From assembly GCA_022828125.1 (NCBI GenBank), contig JAJEJD010000018.1:186001-250000 (forward strand): a stretch of 64,000 nt of DNA, in the 5' to 3' direction. Source of the DNA: a bacterium (lineage in GTDB: Bacteria; UBA8248). Position 1 is the stretch's first letter, and the number at the start of each line of letters is the position of its first letter. Of the stretch, positions 34,761-44,207 are shown in pieces. The notes under the pieces are model-generated. The model had not been told where the DNA came from, ran no database searches, and saw only the letters and a program-made list of their open reading frames with translations. The position numbers were made by a program, and so were the translations under genes.

Positions 34761-36959
34761 TTGGGCAAGGAACTGCTTTTTGAAATCGGGACCGAGGAAA
34801 TCCCCTCGACCTACATGCCGGGGATGATAGCTGCGCTCAGAGAGCGGGCGGAGGCGGCGTTCGGCGAGGCGCGCCTTGATTACGAAGGTCTGGAGACGTT
34901 CGGGACGCCCAGAAGGCTCGTCTTGCATGTAGCCGATTTATCGGAGCGCCAGAAACCGCTCCAAGAGGAGATACTGGGCCCTCCCGTCAGAAACGCGTTC
35001 GATGAAGACGGGAATCCAACGAAAGCGGCTCTCGGCTTCGCCCGGACGAATGAGGTGGAGGTGTCCGAACTCAAGCAGGTGGATACGCCCAAGGGTGCGC
35101 GCCTGATGTATTTCCGAGAAGACTTAGGGGATGAGACCAAAGCCGTTTTGGGGTCTTTACTGACGAAAGTGATCCAGGAGTTGCCGTCTCCTAAATCCAT
35201 GCGCTGGGGAGCGGGCAAGTTTTCCTTTGTTCGGCCTGTGCAATGGATTTTGGCCCTTTATGGGCAAGAAGGCATCGATGGTCCTGCATCGGATGAGGAT
35301 ACATCGCTCCCGCTGTTTTCCTCGGTCACCTACGGACATAGGTTTCATAAAAATAAACAATTAAATATCAATAATTACCAGGAATATATTCATGTATTGC
35401 ATGAGAGCACTGTGGAGCCTGTCGTCGATGACGGAAAGGGCGGCGGGCGGGTTCCCATGGTGCGAGCGGACGTCCTGGAAGTAGCCGGGTCCCTGGACGC
35501 CGAACCGGCGGCGGACCCGGAGGCCGTGGAGCGTTTGGTGGAGAAGGTGGCGCATCTGGTGGAGTGGCCGTTTCCTGTGGCATGCGGCTTCGATGATAAA
35601 TTTCTCGATCTCCCGAGTGAAGTCATCATCTCCACCCTGGAGGTGCACCAGAGATGTTTTGCGCTCAGGGAGAAGGGGGGAGAGAGGCTCATTCCCTCCT
35701 TCATCGGCGTGAGCAATACGCATGCGAAGGACATGAGCGTCGTTCGGAAAGGATATGAACGTGTCGTGCGCGCGAGGTTGGAGGATGCGGAATTTTATTG
35801 GCGACAGGACCTGGCGACGCCCCTCGCCGACATGGCGGAGGAGTTGAAGGGCGTAGTCTATCACCCGAGGCTGGGCACGAGTTGGGACAAGGTGGAGCGG
35901 TTCAGACGCCTGGGCGCATGGCTTTGCGGGAAGCTCGCGCCGGGAGACGGCGCGTTGGCGAAAACCGTGGACGAGGCGGCATATCTCTGCAAGGCGGATT
36001 TAACCAGCGGCATGGTGTATGAATTCCCGGAGCTTCAGGGCGTCATGGGCCGGCGCTATGCCGAGCGCGAGGGCAGGAGCGAGGCGGTATCCCGCGCCAT
36101 ATACGAGCATTATCTCCCCAGGGGCGAGGGTGATGATCTCCCCGAAGATAGTGCGGGCGCCATCGTGGGGCTCGCAGACCGCATGGACACCATCGTCGGC
36201 ATGCTGGGGTTGGGCTACCTGCCCAGCGGTTCGGAAGACCCTTATGCACTGAGGCGCGCGGCGAATGCGATTTTGCTCATTCTGGAGGATCGGGGTTTCA
36301 GAATCTCGCTGCCCGAATGGGTGAAGGTCGCGAGCGAGCCTCTCGCGGATAAGTTCAAGGGAGATTCCGCCGAGGCGGCTGAAAGAATTCTGGGCTTTCT
36401 GCGCAACCGGGTGTCCGCCTATCTTTCGCGCGGCGGCGCGCGCGGCGACCTGGTGGAGGCGGTGCTCGCTGCGGGAGAGGATTCCGGCTGGCGAAACGTG
36501 TTGGACGCGCGCGCGAGGCTTCGCGCACTGGAGCGGCTGGCCTCGAGCGAAGAGACCTTCGAGCCGCTCACGACGACCTTCAAGCGGGTGAGCAACATCA
36601 TCCGGCAGGCGAAAGAGGGCGGTGAGCATGATGAGGCGGCCGGCCTGGATGAGCGTCTTCTCGTGGATGACGCCGAGAAGAAGCTGAACGCATCTTTGGG
36701 CGCGGTCTCAGAAGCGGTGGAGAAAGCGTTGGCGAACGTGCAGGCGGGAGACGCCGCCTCTCTGGAAGAAGCCTATGTTTCGGCGAACAACTCCATTGCG
36801 GAAATTCGTCCGGTGGTGGATGATTTTTTCGATGAGGTGATGGTGATGGCCGAGGACGCCGCCTTGCGGAAAAACCGCCTTGCGTTGATGGCCGGCGTGG
36901 GGGAGCTGTTTTCGGCGAATGCGGATTTCACGAAAATACAATTAAGGGCGACGAAATGA
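34761..36959 (+). CDS. glyS: Glycyl-tRNA synthetase beta subunit
   Basis: A 732-residue subunit that binds tRNA-Gly. It opens LLFEIGTEEIPSTYMPGMIA, the standard GlyS start, and has VIISTLEVHQRCFALREKGG and FIGVSNTHAKD in the middle. The C-terminal part is the DALR-type anticodon domain. It starts at TTG 34761, adjacent to glyQ, as usual for the separate-subunit bacterial enzyme. Confidence 0.96.
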   Translation: MGKELLFEIGTEEIPSTYMPGMIAALRERAEAAFGEARLDYEGLETFGTPRRLVLHVADLSERQKPLQEEILGPPVRNAFDEDGNPTKAALGFARTNEVEVSELKQVDTPKGARLMYFREDLGDETKAVLGSLLTKVIQELPSPKSMRWGAGKFSFVRPVQWILALYGQEGIDGPASDEDTSLPLFSSVTYGHRFHKNKQLNINNYQEYIHVLHESTVEPVVDDGKGGGRVPMVRADVLEVAGSLDAEPAADPEAVERLVEKVAHLVEWPFPVACGFDDKFLDLPSEVIISTLEVHQRCFALREKGGERLIPSFIGVSNTHAKDMSVVRKGYERVVRARLEDAEFYWRQDLATPLADMAEELKGVVYHPRLGTSWDKVERFRRLGAWLCGKLAPGDGALAKTVDEAAYLCKADLTSGMVYEFPELQGVMGRRYAEREGRSEAVSRAIYEHYLPRGEGDDLPEDSAGAIVGLADRMDTIVGMLGLGYLPSGSEDPYALRRAANAILLILEDRGFRISLPEWVKVASEPLADKFKGDSAEAAERILGFLRNRVSAYLSRGGARGDLVEAVLAAGEDSGWRNVLDARARLRALERLASSEETFEPLTTTFKRVSNIIRQAKEGGEHDEAAGLDERLLVDDAEKKLNASLGAVSEAVEKALANVQAGDAASLEEAYVSANNSIAEIRPVVDDFFDEVMVMAEDAALRKNRLALMAGVGELFSANADFTKIQLRATK

Positions 36960-37026
36960 TCGGAGCTGTTTTCAGCTACCCATATCTATTGCACAGACGC
37001 GCGAGGGGCGCGGGAGGATGCAGGTG

Positions 37027-39675
37027 ATGACGGAGAAGATGATTTATTCCTTTGGGGCCGGGCGAACCGACGGCAGCGCCGATATGCGCAATCTGTTGGG
37101 TGGCAAGGGCGCGAATCTCGCGGAGATGGCGAGTCTGGACATACCCGTGCCGCCGGGCTTTACCATCACCACGCAGGTTTGCGTCGATTACCTGAAACAA
37201 AACGCGTTTCCCGAGAGCCTCTGGGAGGGCGTGAGGGAGCAGATGGCGCGTCTGGAAGAGGCGATGGGGGCGCAATTCGGCGGCGATGAGAATCCGCTTT
37301 TGGTGAGCGTGCGCTCGGGCGCGCGCGATTCTATGCCGGGCATGATGGATACCGTCCTGAATCTCGGGATGAACGACAAGACGGTCGCCGCCCTCGAGAA
37401 AAGATCGGGCAACCGACGCTTCGCATACGACAGCTATCGCAGGTTCATCAACATGTTCGGCAACGTGGTTCTCGAAATGGAGCACCACGACTTCGAATCG
37501 AAGATCGAGGCCATGAAACAGCGCAAGGGAGTCGAGTCCGATCTGGACCTGACGGCGGACGACCTGGTCGAACTGGTGAATGAATACGCCGCCCTTGTCG
37601 AAGAAAAAACGGGTGCGGGTTTCCCCCAGGACCCCTACGAGCAACTCCGGCTGGCCATCGAGGCGGTGTTCAAATCCTGGAACAACGATCGCGCCTTCAC
37701 CTACCGCAGGCTGTACCACATTCCCCATGACTGGGGCACCGCCGTGAACGTGCAGTGCATGGTGTACGGCAACATGGGGGAGGATTGCGGCACCGGGGTC
37801 GCTTTCTCGCGCAACCCCGCGACGGGCGAGCATGTCCTCTATGGGGAAATTCTCTTCAACGCCCAGGGCGAAGACGTGGTGGCCGGCATCAGGACGCCCG
37901 AGCCCATCGAAAGCCTCAAGGCGAAGATGCCCGAATGCTACGAAGAGTTCGAAAGCATCACCGAGAAGCTCGAAGCCCATTACAAAGACATGCAGGACAT
38001 GGAGTTCACGATTCAGAACGGGCGTCTTTTCATGCTCCAGACGAGAAACGGCAAGCGTACGGCGGCGGCGGCCGTGCGAATCGCCATCCAACTGGTGAGG
38101 GAAGGTGTGGTAGACAGGCGAACCGCCTTGAAAATGGTGGACCCCGACAGCCTGGATCAGCTGCTGCATCCCATGATCGACGCCGAGGGGGAATTGAAAG
38201 TAGTGGCCACGGGTCTGGCCGCGTCGCCCGGGGCCGCGGTGGGCCGGGTGGTCTTCAGCGCGGCGGATGCGGTGGAGCGGGCCGAAGCGGGGGACCCCGT
38301 GATTCTCGTGCGGCAGGAGACGAGCCCCGAAGACATCAACGGGATGAACGTATCTCAGGGCATTCTCACGGCGCGGGGCGGACTCACCTCGCACGCGGCC
38401 GTCGTTGCGAGGCAGATGGGGAAGTGCTGCGTGACGGGCTGCAGCGCCCTGGACGTGAAGGCGAGCGAGAAAGTGATGCGCGTGAACGGCGAGACGGTAT
38501 TGGAAGGCGATTTTATTTCCTTGAACGGTACGAGCGGTGAGGTGATTCTGGGTGAGGCGAAACTCAAGCAGCCCGAGCTTTCGGGGGATTTCGCCACCCT
38601 GATGGAATGGGCGGACGAGATCAGAACTCTGGGAGTACGCGCCAACGCCGATACGGTGACGGATAGCGAGGCGGCCATCAAATTCGGCTGCGAGGGAATC
38701 GGCCTGTGCCGCACGGAACACATGTTCTTCGAGGGGGAGCGCATCGACTACGTGCGCGCGATGATCCTGGCGTCTACCGAGGAAGGGAGGCGGGATGCGC
38801 TTGATCACCTCCTGCCCATGCAGCGAAAGGATTTCATCGGTATCTTCGAGGTGATGAAAGAAAGGCCCGTGACGATCAGGCTGCTGGACCCGCCGCTTCA
38901 CGAGTTCTTGCCCAAAACGGAAGAAGACATGGAGCAGGTGGCCAGGCTGCTGGGCGTGGGTCTCGACGCGGTGCGCCACGCCACCGAGGCAACCGAAGAG
39001 CAGAATCCCATGCTGGGCCACCGGGGTTGTCGCCTGGTGGTCACCTATCCTGAAATCGCCGAAATGCAGGTGCGCGCCATCATCGAGGCGGCTTGCGAGA
39101 TGAAATCGCGGGGCGTGGACGTGTTGCCTGAAATCATGATTCCTCTCACCTCGGGCATAGGGGAGTGGGAGTTCAACCGCGACATCGTGCACGACATCGC
39201 CGGAAAGGTGATCGAGGAAAAAGGCGTCACGCCCCGATATCTCACGGGCACGATGATCGAAATTCCCAGGGCTTGCCTCCTGGCGGGAGAGATTGCCGAC
39301 AGCGCGGAATTCTTCAGTTTCGGCACGAACGATCTGACGCAGTTGACCTATGGCTTGAGTCGTGATGACGCGGGCTGGTTCCTGCCCAAATACATCGAAA
39401 AAGAGCTGATTCCCAGAGATCCGTTCGTGGCCGTCGATCGCGAAGGAGTGGGGGAGATGGTGCAAATCGGCATCGAGCGCGGCCGTGCGAGACGGGAGAA
39501 TCTCGAGGTGGGCATCTGCGGGGAGCATGGCGGGGAACCCACCTCGGTCGAGTTTTGTCACATGATGAAAATGGATTACGTCTCCTGCGCGCCGTACCGG
39601 GCCCCGATCGCGAGGCTCGCCGCCGCCCAGGCGGCCATCACGCACGGCTCATACCAGACGGTCGAAATCCATTGA
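37027..39675 (+). CDS. ppdK: Pyruvate, phosphate dikinase
   Basis: An 882-residue enzyme interconverting pyruvate, ATP and phosphate with PEP, AMP and pyrophosphate. ATP-grasp N-terminal domain (GGKGANLAEMASLDIPVPPG; VRSGARDSMPGMMDTVLNLG), central phosphohistidine domain (GGLTSHAAVVARQMGK), and C-terminal PEP-binding TIM barrel (CEGIGLCRTEHMFF; FSFGTNDLTQLTYG; EVGICGEHGG). ATG 37027 (or GTG 37024) is preferred over ATG 37018, which directly abuts GGGAGG with no spacing. It probably supports gluconeogenesis or PPi-linked glycolysis. Confidence 0.95.
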   Translation: MTEKMIYSFGAGRTDGSADMRNLLGGKGANLAEMASLDIPVPPGFTITTQVCVDYLKQNAFPESLWEGVREQMARLEEAMGAQFGGDENPLLVSVRSGARDSMPGMMDTVLNLGMNDKTVAALEKRSGNRRFAYDSYRRFINMFGNVVLEMEHHDFESKIEAMKQRKGVESDLDLTADDLVELVNEYAALVEEKTGAGFPQDPYEQLRLAIEAVFKSWNNDRAFTYRRLYHIPHDWGTAVNVQCMVYGNMGEDCGTGVAFSRNPATGEHVLYGEILFNAQGEDVVAGIRTPEPIESLKAKMPECYEEFESITEKLEAHYKDMQDMEFTIQNGRLFMLQTRNGKRTAAAAVRIAIQLVREGVVDRRTALKMVDPDSLDQLLHPMIDAEGELKVVATGLAASPGAAVGRVVFSAADAVERAEAGDPVILVRQETSPEDINGMNVSQGILTARGGLTSHAAVVARQMGKCCVTGCSALDVKASEKVMRVNGETVLEGDFISLNGTSGEVILGEAKLKQPELSGDFATLMEWADEIRTLGVRANADTVTDSEAAIKFGCEGIGLCRTEHMFFEGERIDYVRAMILASTEEGRRDALDHLLPMQRKDFIGIFEVMKERPVTIRLLDPPLHEFLPKTEEDMEQVARLLGVGLDAVRHATEATEEQNPMLGHRGCRLVVTYPEIAEMQVRAIIEAACEMKSRGVDVLPEIMIPLTSGIGEWEFNRDIVHDIAGKVIEEKGVTPRYLTGTMIEIPRACLLAGEIADSAEFFSFGTNDLTQLTYGLSRDDAGWFLPKYIEKELIPRDPFVAVDREGVGEMVQIGIERGRARRENLEVGICGEHGGEPTSVEFCHMMKMDYVSCAPYRAPIARLAAAQAAITHGSYQTVEIH

Positions 39676-39688
39676 GCGGGATTTCCCT

Positions 39689-40849
39689 TTGACGGTACAC
39701 CTCTCCGCCGAGCGGAAAAACGAGTTGATGGGCCAGGCCCTCTCTCTTGCGGCGCGCGCGGAGGGAATGACGAGCCCCAACCCGCTCGTCGGGGCCATTG
39801 TTCTTGACGCCGACGGAGAGATAGCGGGCCGGGGCTGGCATCAAAAGGCGGGGGAGCCGCACGCAGAAGTTCTGGCGCTTCAGGAAGCGGGCGATCGTGC
39901 GCGAGGCGGCATCTTGATCGTTACACTGGAGCCCTGTTCTCACCAGGGCAGAACGCCCCCTTGCGCGCCTTTCGTGGTGGAGGCGGGCGTCGCTCGCGTC
40001 ATCGCCGCCGTTTCGGACCCGAATCCGCAAGTACAGGGAAAGGGATTTGAGCACCTGCGCGCGCATGGGGTCGGGGTGGAAACCGGTATAATGGCCGAGG
40101 AGGCTGTGCGCTGTAATGAAGCCTATTTTCTCTGGTGGCGGCGTGGTCGGCCTTTTCTGACGCTTAAGGCCGCGGCGAGTCTGGACGGAAAAATCGCCAC
40201 CCGGAGCGGGCAGAGCAGGTGGATAACGGGTGAGGCGGCGAGAGACGCGGGCCATCAACTCAGGAACAAGGTGGACGCCATCCTGGTCGGCGTGGAGACA
40301 GTACTGAAGGACGACCCGTTGTTGACCGCACGGCCAGGTGGTGTTGCCGGCAAGCCGCTGACGAGGGTTGTGCTGGACTCAAGACTCAGGACGCCTTCCC
40401 ATGCCCGCATACTGGCGCCCCGGTCGGGGAGTTCCACCATCCTTGCGGCTACGGACGCGGCGCCCCCGGCCAGGGAAAAGGCGTTGCGCGAAGCGGGTGC
40501 GGAAATCATTCGAGGGGAAGCAGACCCCCAGGACCGGGTGTCGCTCGCTCCGCTCCTGGAGTTGTTGGGAAGCCGCGGCGTTCGCCATATCCTTGTGGAG
40601 GGCGGCGGACGGGTGCACGGTTCCTTCATTCAGGAAGGCTTGGCGGATAGGCTCTTTTATTTTCTGGCGCCCCTGGTGGTGGGGGACCATGAGGCGCCGG
40701 GCGCGGTTTCAGGCCTTGATGAAGAGAAATTGCAATCTCTGCCCGGGTTATTTAATGTAACACATGAAGTTTTGGGGGATGATTTGTTGATTCAAGGATA
40801 TTTCAAAAGACCGATTTGGAAAGATGCGAAGGACTGGACAGGTGTTTAG
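39689..40849 (+). CDS. ribD: Bifunctional riboflavin deaminase/reductase RibD
   Basis: A 386-residue protein with both halves of RibD. The deaminase domain has zinc ligands in PHAEVLALQEA and PCSHQGRTPPC; the reductase domain (from about 150) has LKAAASLDGKIATRSGQSRW and ILVEGGGRVHGSFIQEG. It converts the GTP-derived pyrimidine to the ribitylamino form. The TTG start at 39689 has a weak ribosome-binding site; the first conserved block TSPNPLVGAIV begins at residue 30. First gene of the rib-nusB cluster. Confidence 0.93.
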   Translation: MTVHLSAERKNELMGQALSLAARAEGMTSPNPLVGAIVLDADGEIAGRGWHQKAGEPHAEVLALQEAGDRARGGILIVTLEPCSHQGRTPPCAPFVVEAGVARVIAAVSDPNPQVQGKGFEHLRAHGVGVETGIMAEEAVRCNEAYFLWWRRGRPFLTLKAAASLDGKIATRSGQSRWITGEAARDAGHQLRNKVDAILVGVETVLKDDPLLTARPGGVAGKPLTRVVLDSRLRTPSHARILAPRSGSSTILAATDAAPPAREKALREAGAEIIRGEADPQDRVSLAPLLELLGSRGVRHILVEGGGRVHGSFIQEGLADRLFYFLAPLVVGDHEAPGAVSGLDEEKLQSLPGLFNVTHEVLGDDLLIQGYFKRPIWKDAKDWTGV

Positions 40850-41492
40850 CGGAATTGTTGAGGCCATCGGCGCGATTCGTTCATTGCAAAAAGACGCCAA
40901 GGGCGCGCGGATCACCATCGAGGCGCCGGGCGTTTTGAGCGGCGTGCGGCTCGGCGATTCGATTGCGCTAAATGGCGTCTGCATAACGGTTGTTGATTTT
41001 GACGACCGGAAGTTTGAAGCCGATTTGTCCGTCGAGACGCTGAGGCGTACGAATCTGGGAGAACTGGTTGTCGGCGACCGATGCAACCTGGAGCGCGCCA
41101 TGGCGCTGGGAGAACGCCTCGGCGGGCATCTCGTGAGCGGTCATGTGGACGGCGTGGGGAGGATAAAGGGCAGAAAGAATGAGGGTGACTCGATTTGGCT
41201 CACATTCGAGGCTCCGGTGGAGGTGATGCGCTATGTCGTCTATAAAGGTTCTATTGCGGTCGATGGAATCAGCTTGACGGTGGCGGCGTGTGATGGTGAG
41301 ACTTTTTCGGTGTCGATTATTCCGCATACGAGCGAGCAAACGACGCTCACGGAGAAGGAAGACGGCGCCGCTGTGAACCTGGAGGCGGATTTGATCGGGA
41401 AATACGTGGAGAAGCTGCTCGCGCCCCACGCGGAATCGAGGTCTCGCGACGGCATCACGATGGAAAAATTAAAGGAGCAAGGCTATGCCTGA
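40842..41492 (+). CDS. ribE: Riboflavin synthase alpha chain
   Basis: A 216-residue protein, dismutating two lumazines to riboflavin. GTG 40842 gives the canonical start MFSGIVEAIG; the two lumazine-binding repeats are visible (SIALNGVCITVVDFDDRKFE and GSIAVDGISLTVAACDGETF). The C-terminus has TLTEKEDGAAVNLEADLIGKY. It overlaps the ribD end by 8 bases. The ribBA-like gene begins within the last codons. Confidence 0.94.
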   Translation: MFSGIVEAIGAIRSLQKDAKGARITIEAPGVLSGVRLGDSIALNGVCITVVDFDDRKFEADLSVETLRRTNLGELVVGDRCNLERAMALGERLGGHLVSGHVDGVGRIKGRKNEGDSIWLTFEAPVEVMRYVVYKGSIAVDGISLTVAACDGETFSVSIIPHTSEQTTLTEKEDGAAVNLEADLIGKYVEKLLAPHAESRSRDGITMEKLKEQGYA

Positions 41493-42717
41493 GCCGGGGG
41501 AGGAAAAAAACTTCGACGAAAATCCTTTCTCGACGATTGAAGAGGCAATCGGCGATATTCGCGAGGGGCGCATCGTCGTCCTCGTGGATGATGAGGATCG
41601 TGAAAACGAGGGTGATTTCATCCTCGCGGCCGAGAAGGTGACTCCGGAAGTAATCAACTTCATGACGAAACACGCGCGCGGTCTGGTTTGTCTCGCGCTC
41701 ACGCCCGAGAAAGTGGAATCTCTGGGGCTTCCGATGATGGTGCCCAGCGGCGAGAACGGCTCCGCTTTCGGCACGGCTTTTACGGTTTCCATCGAGGCTC
41801 GCGAAGGCGTTACGACGGGCATCAGCGCTTTCGACCGGGCCCACACCATACAAACCGCGATACAGCAAGACGCCAGGCCGTCGGACCTGGTGACGCCCGG
41901 CCACGTTTTCCCGCTTCGGGCGCAGCCGGGTGGCGTACTCCGGCGAGCGGGCCACACGGAGGGCACGGTGGATTTGGCCCGCCTGGCCGGCCTGCAGCCC
42001 GCGGGTGTTCTCTGCGAAGTCTTGAATGAAGACGGCTCGATGGCGCGTCTGCCCAACCTGCGGAAGATAGCGAAAAAAAATAATCTCTCCCTCGTAACCA
42101 TCAAGGATCTCATCGCTTACCGCATGCGGCACGATCGTCTCGTGGAGCGTGTGGAGGAGGCTGAGATGCCGACGGCGTTCGGCACTTTCAAGGTATATGC
42201 GTACCACAATCAAAGCAGCGGCAGGATTCACGCCGCTTTGGTGATGGGCGAGTTGAACCCGGACGAGCCCACCCATATTCGGGTGCAGCCGGTGAACGCC
42301 ATCTGGGACTTGCTGGCGCTTTTGCGCTCTGATTGCCCGGACAGAATCAGAAACGCGCTGGCCAAAATTCAGGAGGCGGGCAAGGGGGTGTTGGTTTTTT
42401 TACAACCCGATTCGATGGGAGAAGAATTCTCCAGAAAAGAGAAGGTTTCTCCAGGACCGCGTGAAGTGGAGCAGAAAATCGGAATCAAGAGCGCGCCGCT
42501 GGAAGGGTTGCGCGATTACGGCATCGGCGCCCAAATCCTTGTCGATTTGGGCTTGCGGCGGATTCGAATCATGACGAACGACGAGCGCAGGATAGTGGCG
42601 CTCGAAGGCTATGGCCTCGAACTCGAGGACAGGGTGACGGTGGGGATGGAGCCGCCCTTGCCGTCTTTGCAAAAGAAGAGGAAAGATGGCAGGGAATCAT
42701 TCTTGCAGCGTCCGTAA
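41485..42717 (+). CDS. ribBA: DHBP synthase (RibB) fused to a degenerate GTP cyclohydrolase II-like domain
   Basis: A 410-residue RibBA-length protein. The N-terminal RibB half (1-215) is intact: LVDDEDRENEGDFILAAEKV, SIEAREGVTTGISAFDRAH and PGHVFPLRAQPGGVLRRAGH, making the 4-carbon unit of riboflavin. The C-terminal RibA-like half keeps its fold (DYGIGAQILVDLGLRRIRIM) but not its chemistry: HSECLTGD becomes QPVNAIWD, RCDCG becomes RSDCP (281-285), and RQEGRGIGL becomes QPDSMGEEF. Two of three zinc cysteines and the catalytic loop are gone, so GTP cyclohydrolase II activity is unlikely and must come from elsewhere. Confidence 0.93.
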   Translation: MPEPGEEKNFDENPFSTIEEAIGDIREGRIVVLVDDEDRENEGDFILAAEKVTPEVINFMTKHARGLVCLALTPEKVESLGLPMMVPSGENGSAFGTAFTVSIEAREGVTTGISAFDRAHTIQTAIQQDARPSDLVTPGHVFPLRAQPGGVLRRAGHTEGTVDLARLAGLQPAGVLCEVLNEDGSMARLPNLRKIAKKNNLSLVTIKDLIAYRMRHDRLVERVEEAEMPTAFGTFKVYAYHNQSSGRIHAALVMGELNPDEPTHIRVQPVNAIWDLLALLRSDCPDRIRNALAKIQEAGKGVLVFLQPDSMGEEFSRKEKVSPGPREVEQKIGIKSAPLEGLRDYGIGAQILVDLGLRRIRIMTNDERRIVALEGYGLELEDRVTVGMEPPLPSLQKKRKDGRESFLQRP

Positions 42718-42737
42718 CATAGGAATGTGGAGAGGAA

Positions 42738-43238
42738 ATGGATAATCCGGTGGCGGGCGATCTGAACGGACGGGGACTGCAGATCGGTCTCGTCTCGTCG
42801 CGTTTTAACGATTTCATCGTGACGCACCTCGTCCGGGGGGCCGAGACGGCTTTGCGGCAATGCGGCGTATCCGGGACCGATATCGCGCACGTGCAGGTGC
42901 CGGGTTCGTTCGAGCTTCCGGCGGCTGCGATGAGGATGGCGAAATCGCAGAAATACGATGCCATCGTATGCCTGGGCTGCGTGATACGGGGCGCAACATC
43001 TCACTATGATCTGGTATGCGCCGAGGCGACGAAGGGCATCGCCCTGGTGGGCGCCCAGACGGGAGTGCCGACCATTTTCGCCGTCGTCACGACGGACACG
43101 ATTGAGCAGGCCATCGAGCGCTCGGGAACGAAGATGGGAAACAAGGGATACGAGGGCGCACTGGCGGCCGTGGAGATGGCGAACTTGTTTTCGAAAATGG
43201 ATGAGGATGGAAACGACGCCCCCGAAGAGGGAAAGTGA
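42738..43238 (+). CDS. ribH: 6,7-dimethyl-8-ribityllumazine synthase
   Basis: A 166-residue subunit of the icosahedral or pentameric lumazine synthase. QIGLVSSRFNDFIVTHLVRG, VQVPGSFELPAAA and CLGCVIRGATSHYDLVCAEA are the conserved substrate-binding blocks, including the His in TSHYD. It overlaps nusB by 4 bases (ATGATG), so translation is coupled. This gene completes the local riboflavin set apart from a working GTP cyclohydrolase II. Confidence 0.95.
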   Translation: MDNPVAGDLNGRGLQIGLVSSRFNDFIVTHLVRGAETALRQCGVSGTDIAHVQVPGSFELPAAAMRMAKSQKYDAIVCLGCVIRGATSHYDLVCAEATKGIALVGAQTGVPTIFAVVTTDTIEQAIERSGTKMGNKGYEGALAAVEMANLFSKMDEDGNDAPEEGK

Positions 43239-43651
43239 TGGTGGAGAACAGAAAGGCGGGACGAGAGCTTGCGTTTCAAATCCTGTATCACACTGACCGC
43301 CTCGGAAGTCTTACGCCGGAAGAGGTGGAGCGTTATTGGCGGTTGCATCCGGCGGATGAGAGTTCAAAAATGTTCGCCGACAGGTTGATGGCACTCATTC
43401 TGGAGAAAGACCGGCAGATTAACGATTTGCTCAACGAAGCGAGCGAGAGTTGGTCGCTGGAGCGCATGGATGCCGTATCGAGGAGCATACTGCGCTTGGG
43501 CGTTTGTGAAATGTACTTTGTTCTGGATATTCCGCCCGCGGTCACGATGGATGAAGCGATTCGCCTGGCCAAACGATACGGACCGGAAAATGCTCCCGGC
43601 TTCGTGAACGGTATTCTGGATCGTCTCTATCAAGAGAAAACGGCGGTATAA
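43235..43651 (+). CDS. nusB: Transcription antitermination factor NusB
   Basis: A 138-residue all-helical RNA-binding protein that joins NusE at boxA in rRNA antitermination. NRKAGRELAFQILYHTDRLG at the start and MDEAIRLAKRYGPENAPGFV and NGILDRL at the end are diagnostic. ribH-nusB adjacency is widespread. The next gene starts 1 base after the stop. Confidence 0.94.
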   Translation: MMVENRKAGRELAFQILYHTDRLGSLTPEEVERYWRLHPADESSKMFADRLMALILEKDRQINDLLNEASESWSLERMDAVSRSILRLGVCEMYFVLDIPPAVTMDEAIRLAKRYGPENAPGFVNGILDRLYQEKTAV

Positions 43652-43652
43652 G

Positions 43653-44207
43653 GTGATACGACTTCGCTTGTTTCCTCAGGGACTGCACGAGGTAAAAAGT
43701 TTTGCCGCCGTTTGCATGTTCGCAGTCGAGCATTTTCCGTTTCAAGGGCGATTGCGACAAATCGACGGCTTGCTGGAGTGCGAGGTGAGCGGTCTCGTAG
43801 AGCAGGGCAAATTGAGTGGCGCTTGGGAGTCGCAAGCCATGTTTGCCTCGAAGGGGCGGCTCGCACCGGAGTATGTGTTGTTCGCAGGTGTCGGTTCTGT
43901 GGAGGACTTGACCCTCACACAGCTCTACCGGCATGCGAAGGATATTTTTGGAAGAATGATGAGGGCATCGGCGAAGAATTTATCGATGCAGGTTTCCGGT
44001 TTCGCGCAGGTTCCCGATGACTTCGCTCCCGTGGCTACAGAGATTATGAACGGTGCGATACGAGGCGTCATCGGAAATCCCTGGGATGTCGATATTCTTG
44101 TTTGCGAACCGGATGACGAGAAATATGACGAATTGGTTATGCTGAGTGAGCAAATCGCTTTTAGCAGTGTGAAGAACCGTGAACTCTCCTTGGAGGTTTT
44201 GATTTGA
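43653..44207 (+). CDS. Stand-alone leucyl aminopeptidase N-terminal-like domain protein
   Basis: A 184-residue protein resembling only the non-catalytic N-terminal macro-like domain of M17 leucyl aminopeptidases: EYVLFAGVGSVEDLTLTQLY matches the family's LVGLGK-type block, followed by helix and strand pattern RHAKDIFGRMMRASAKNLSM. The metallopeptidase domain is absent, and the gene does not end at a frameshift: it stops cleanly at 44207, overlapping lptE by 4 bases. It starts at GTG 43653, 1 base after nusB. Function unknown; macro-like folds often bind nucleotides. Confidence 0.7.
   Translation: MIRLRLFPQGLHEVKSFAAVCMFAVEHFPFQGRLRQIDGLLECEVSGLVEQGKLSGAWESQAMFASKGRLAPEYVLFAGVGSVEDLTLTQLYRHAKDIFGRMMRASAKNLSMQVSGFAQVPDDFAPVATEIMNGAIRGVIGNPWDVDILVCEPDDEKYDELVMLSEQIAFSSVKNRELSLEVLI

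Noticed and set aside
39676-39688. FMN riboswitch in front of the riboflavin operon
   Set aside because: Only 13 bases separate ppdK and ribD, and no RFN-like structure was recognised upstream.
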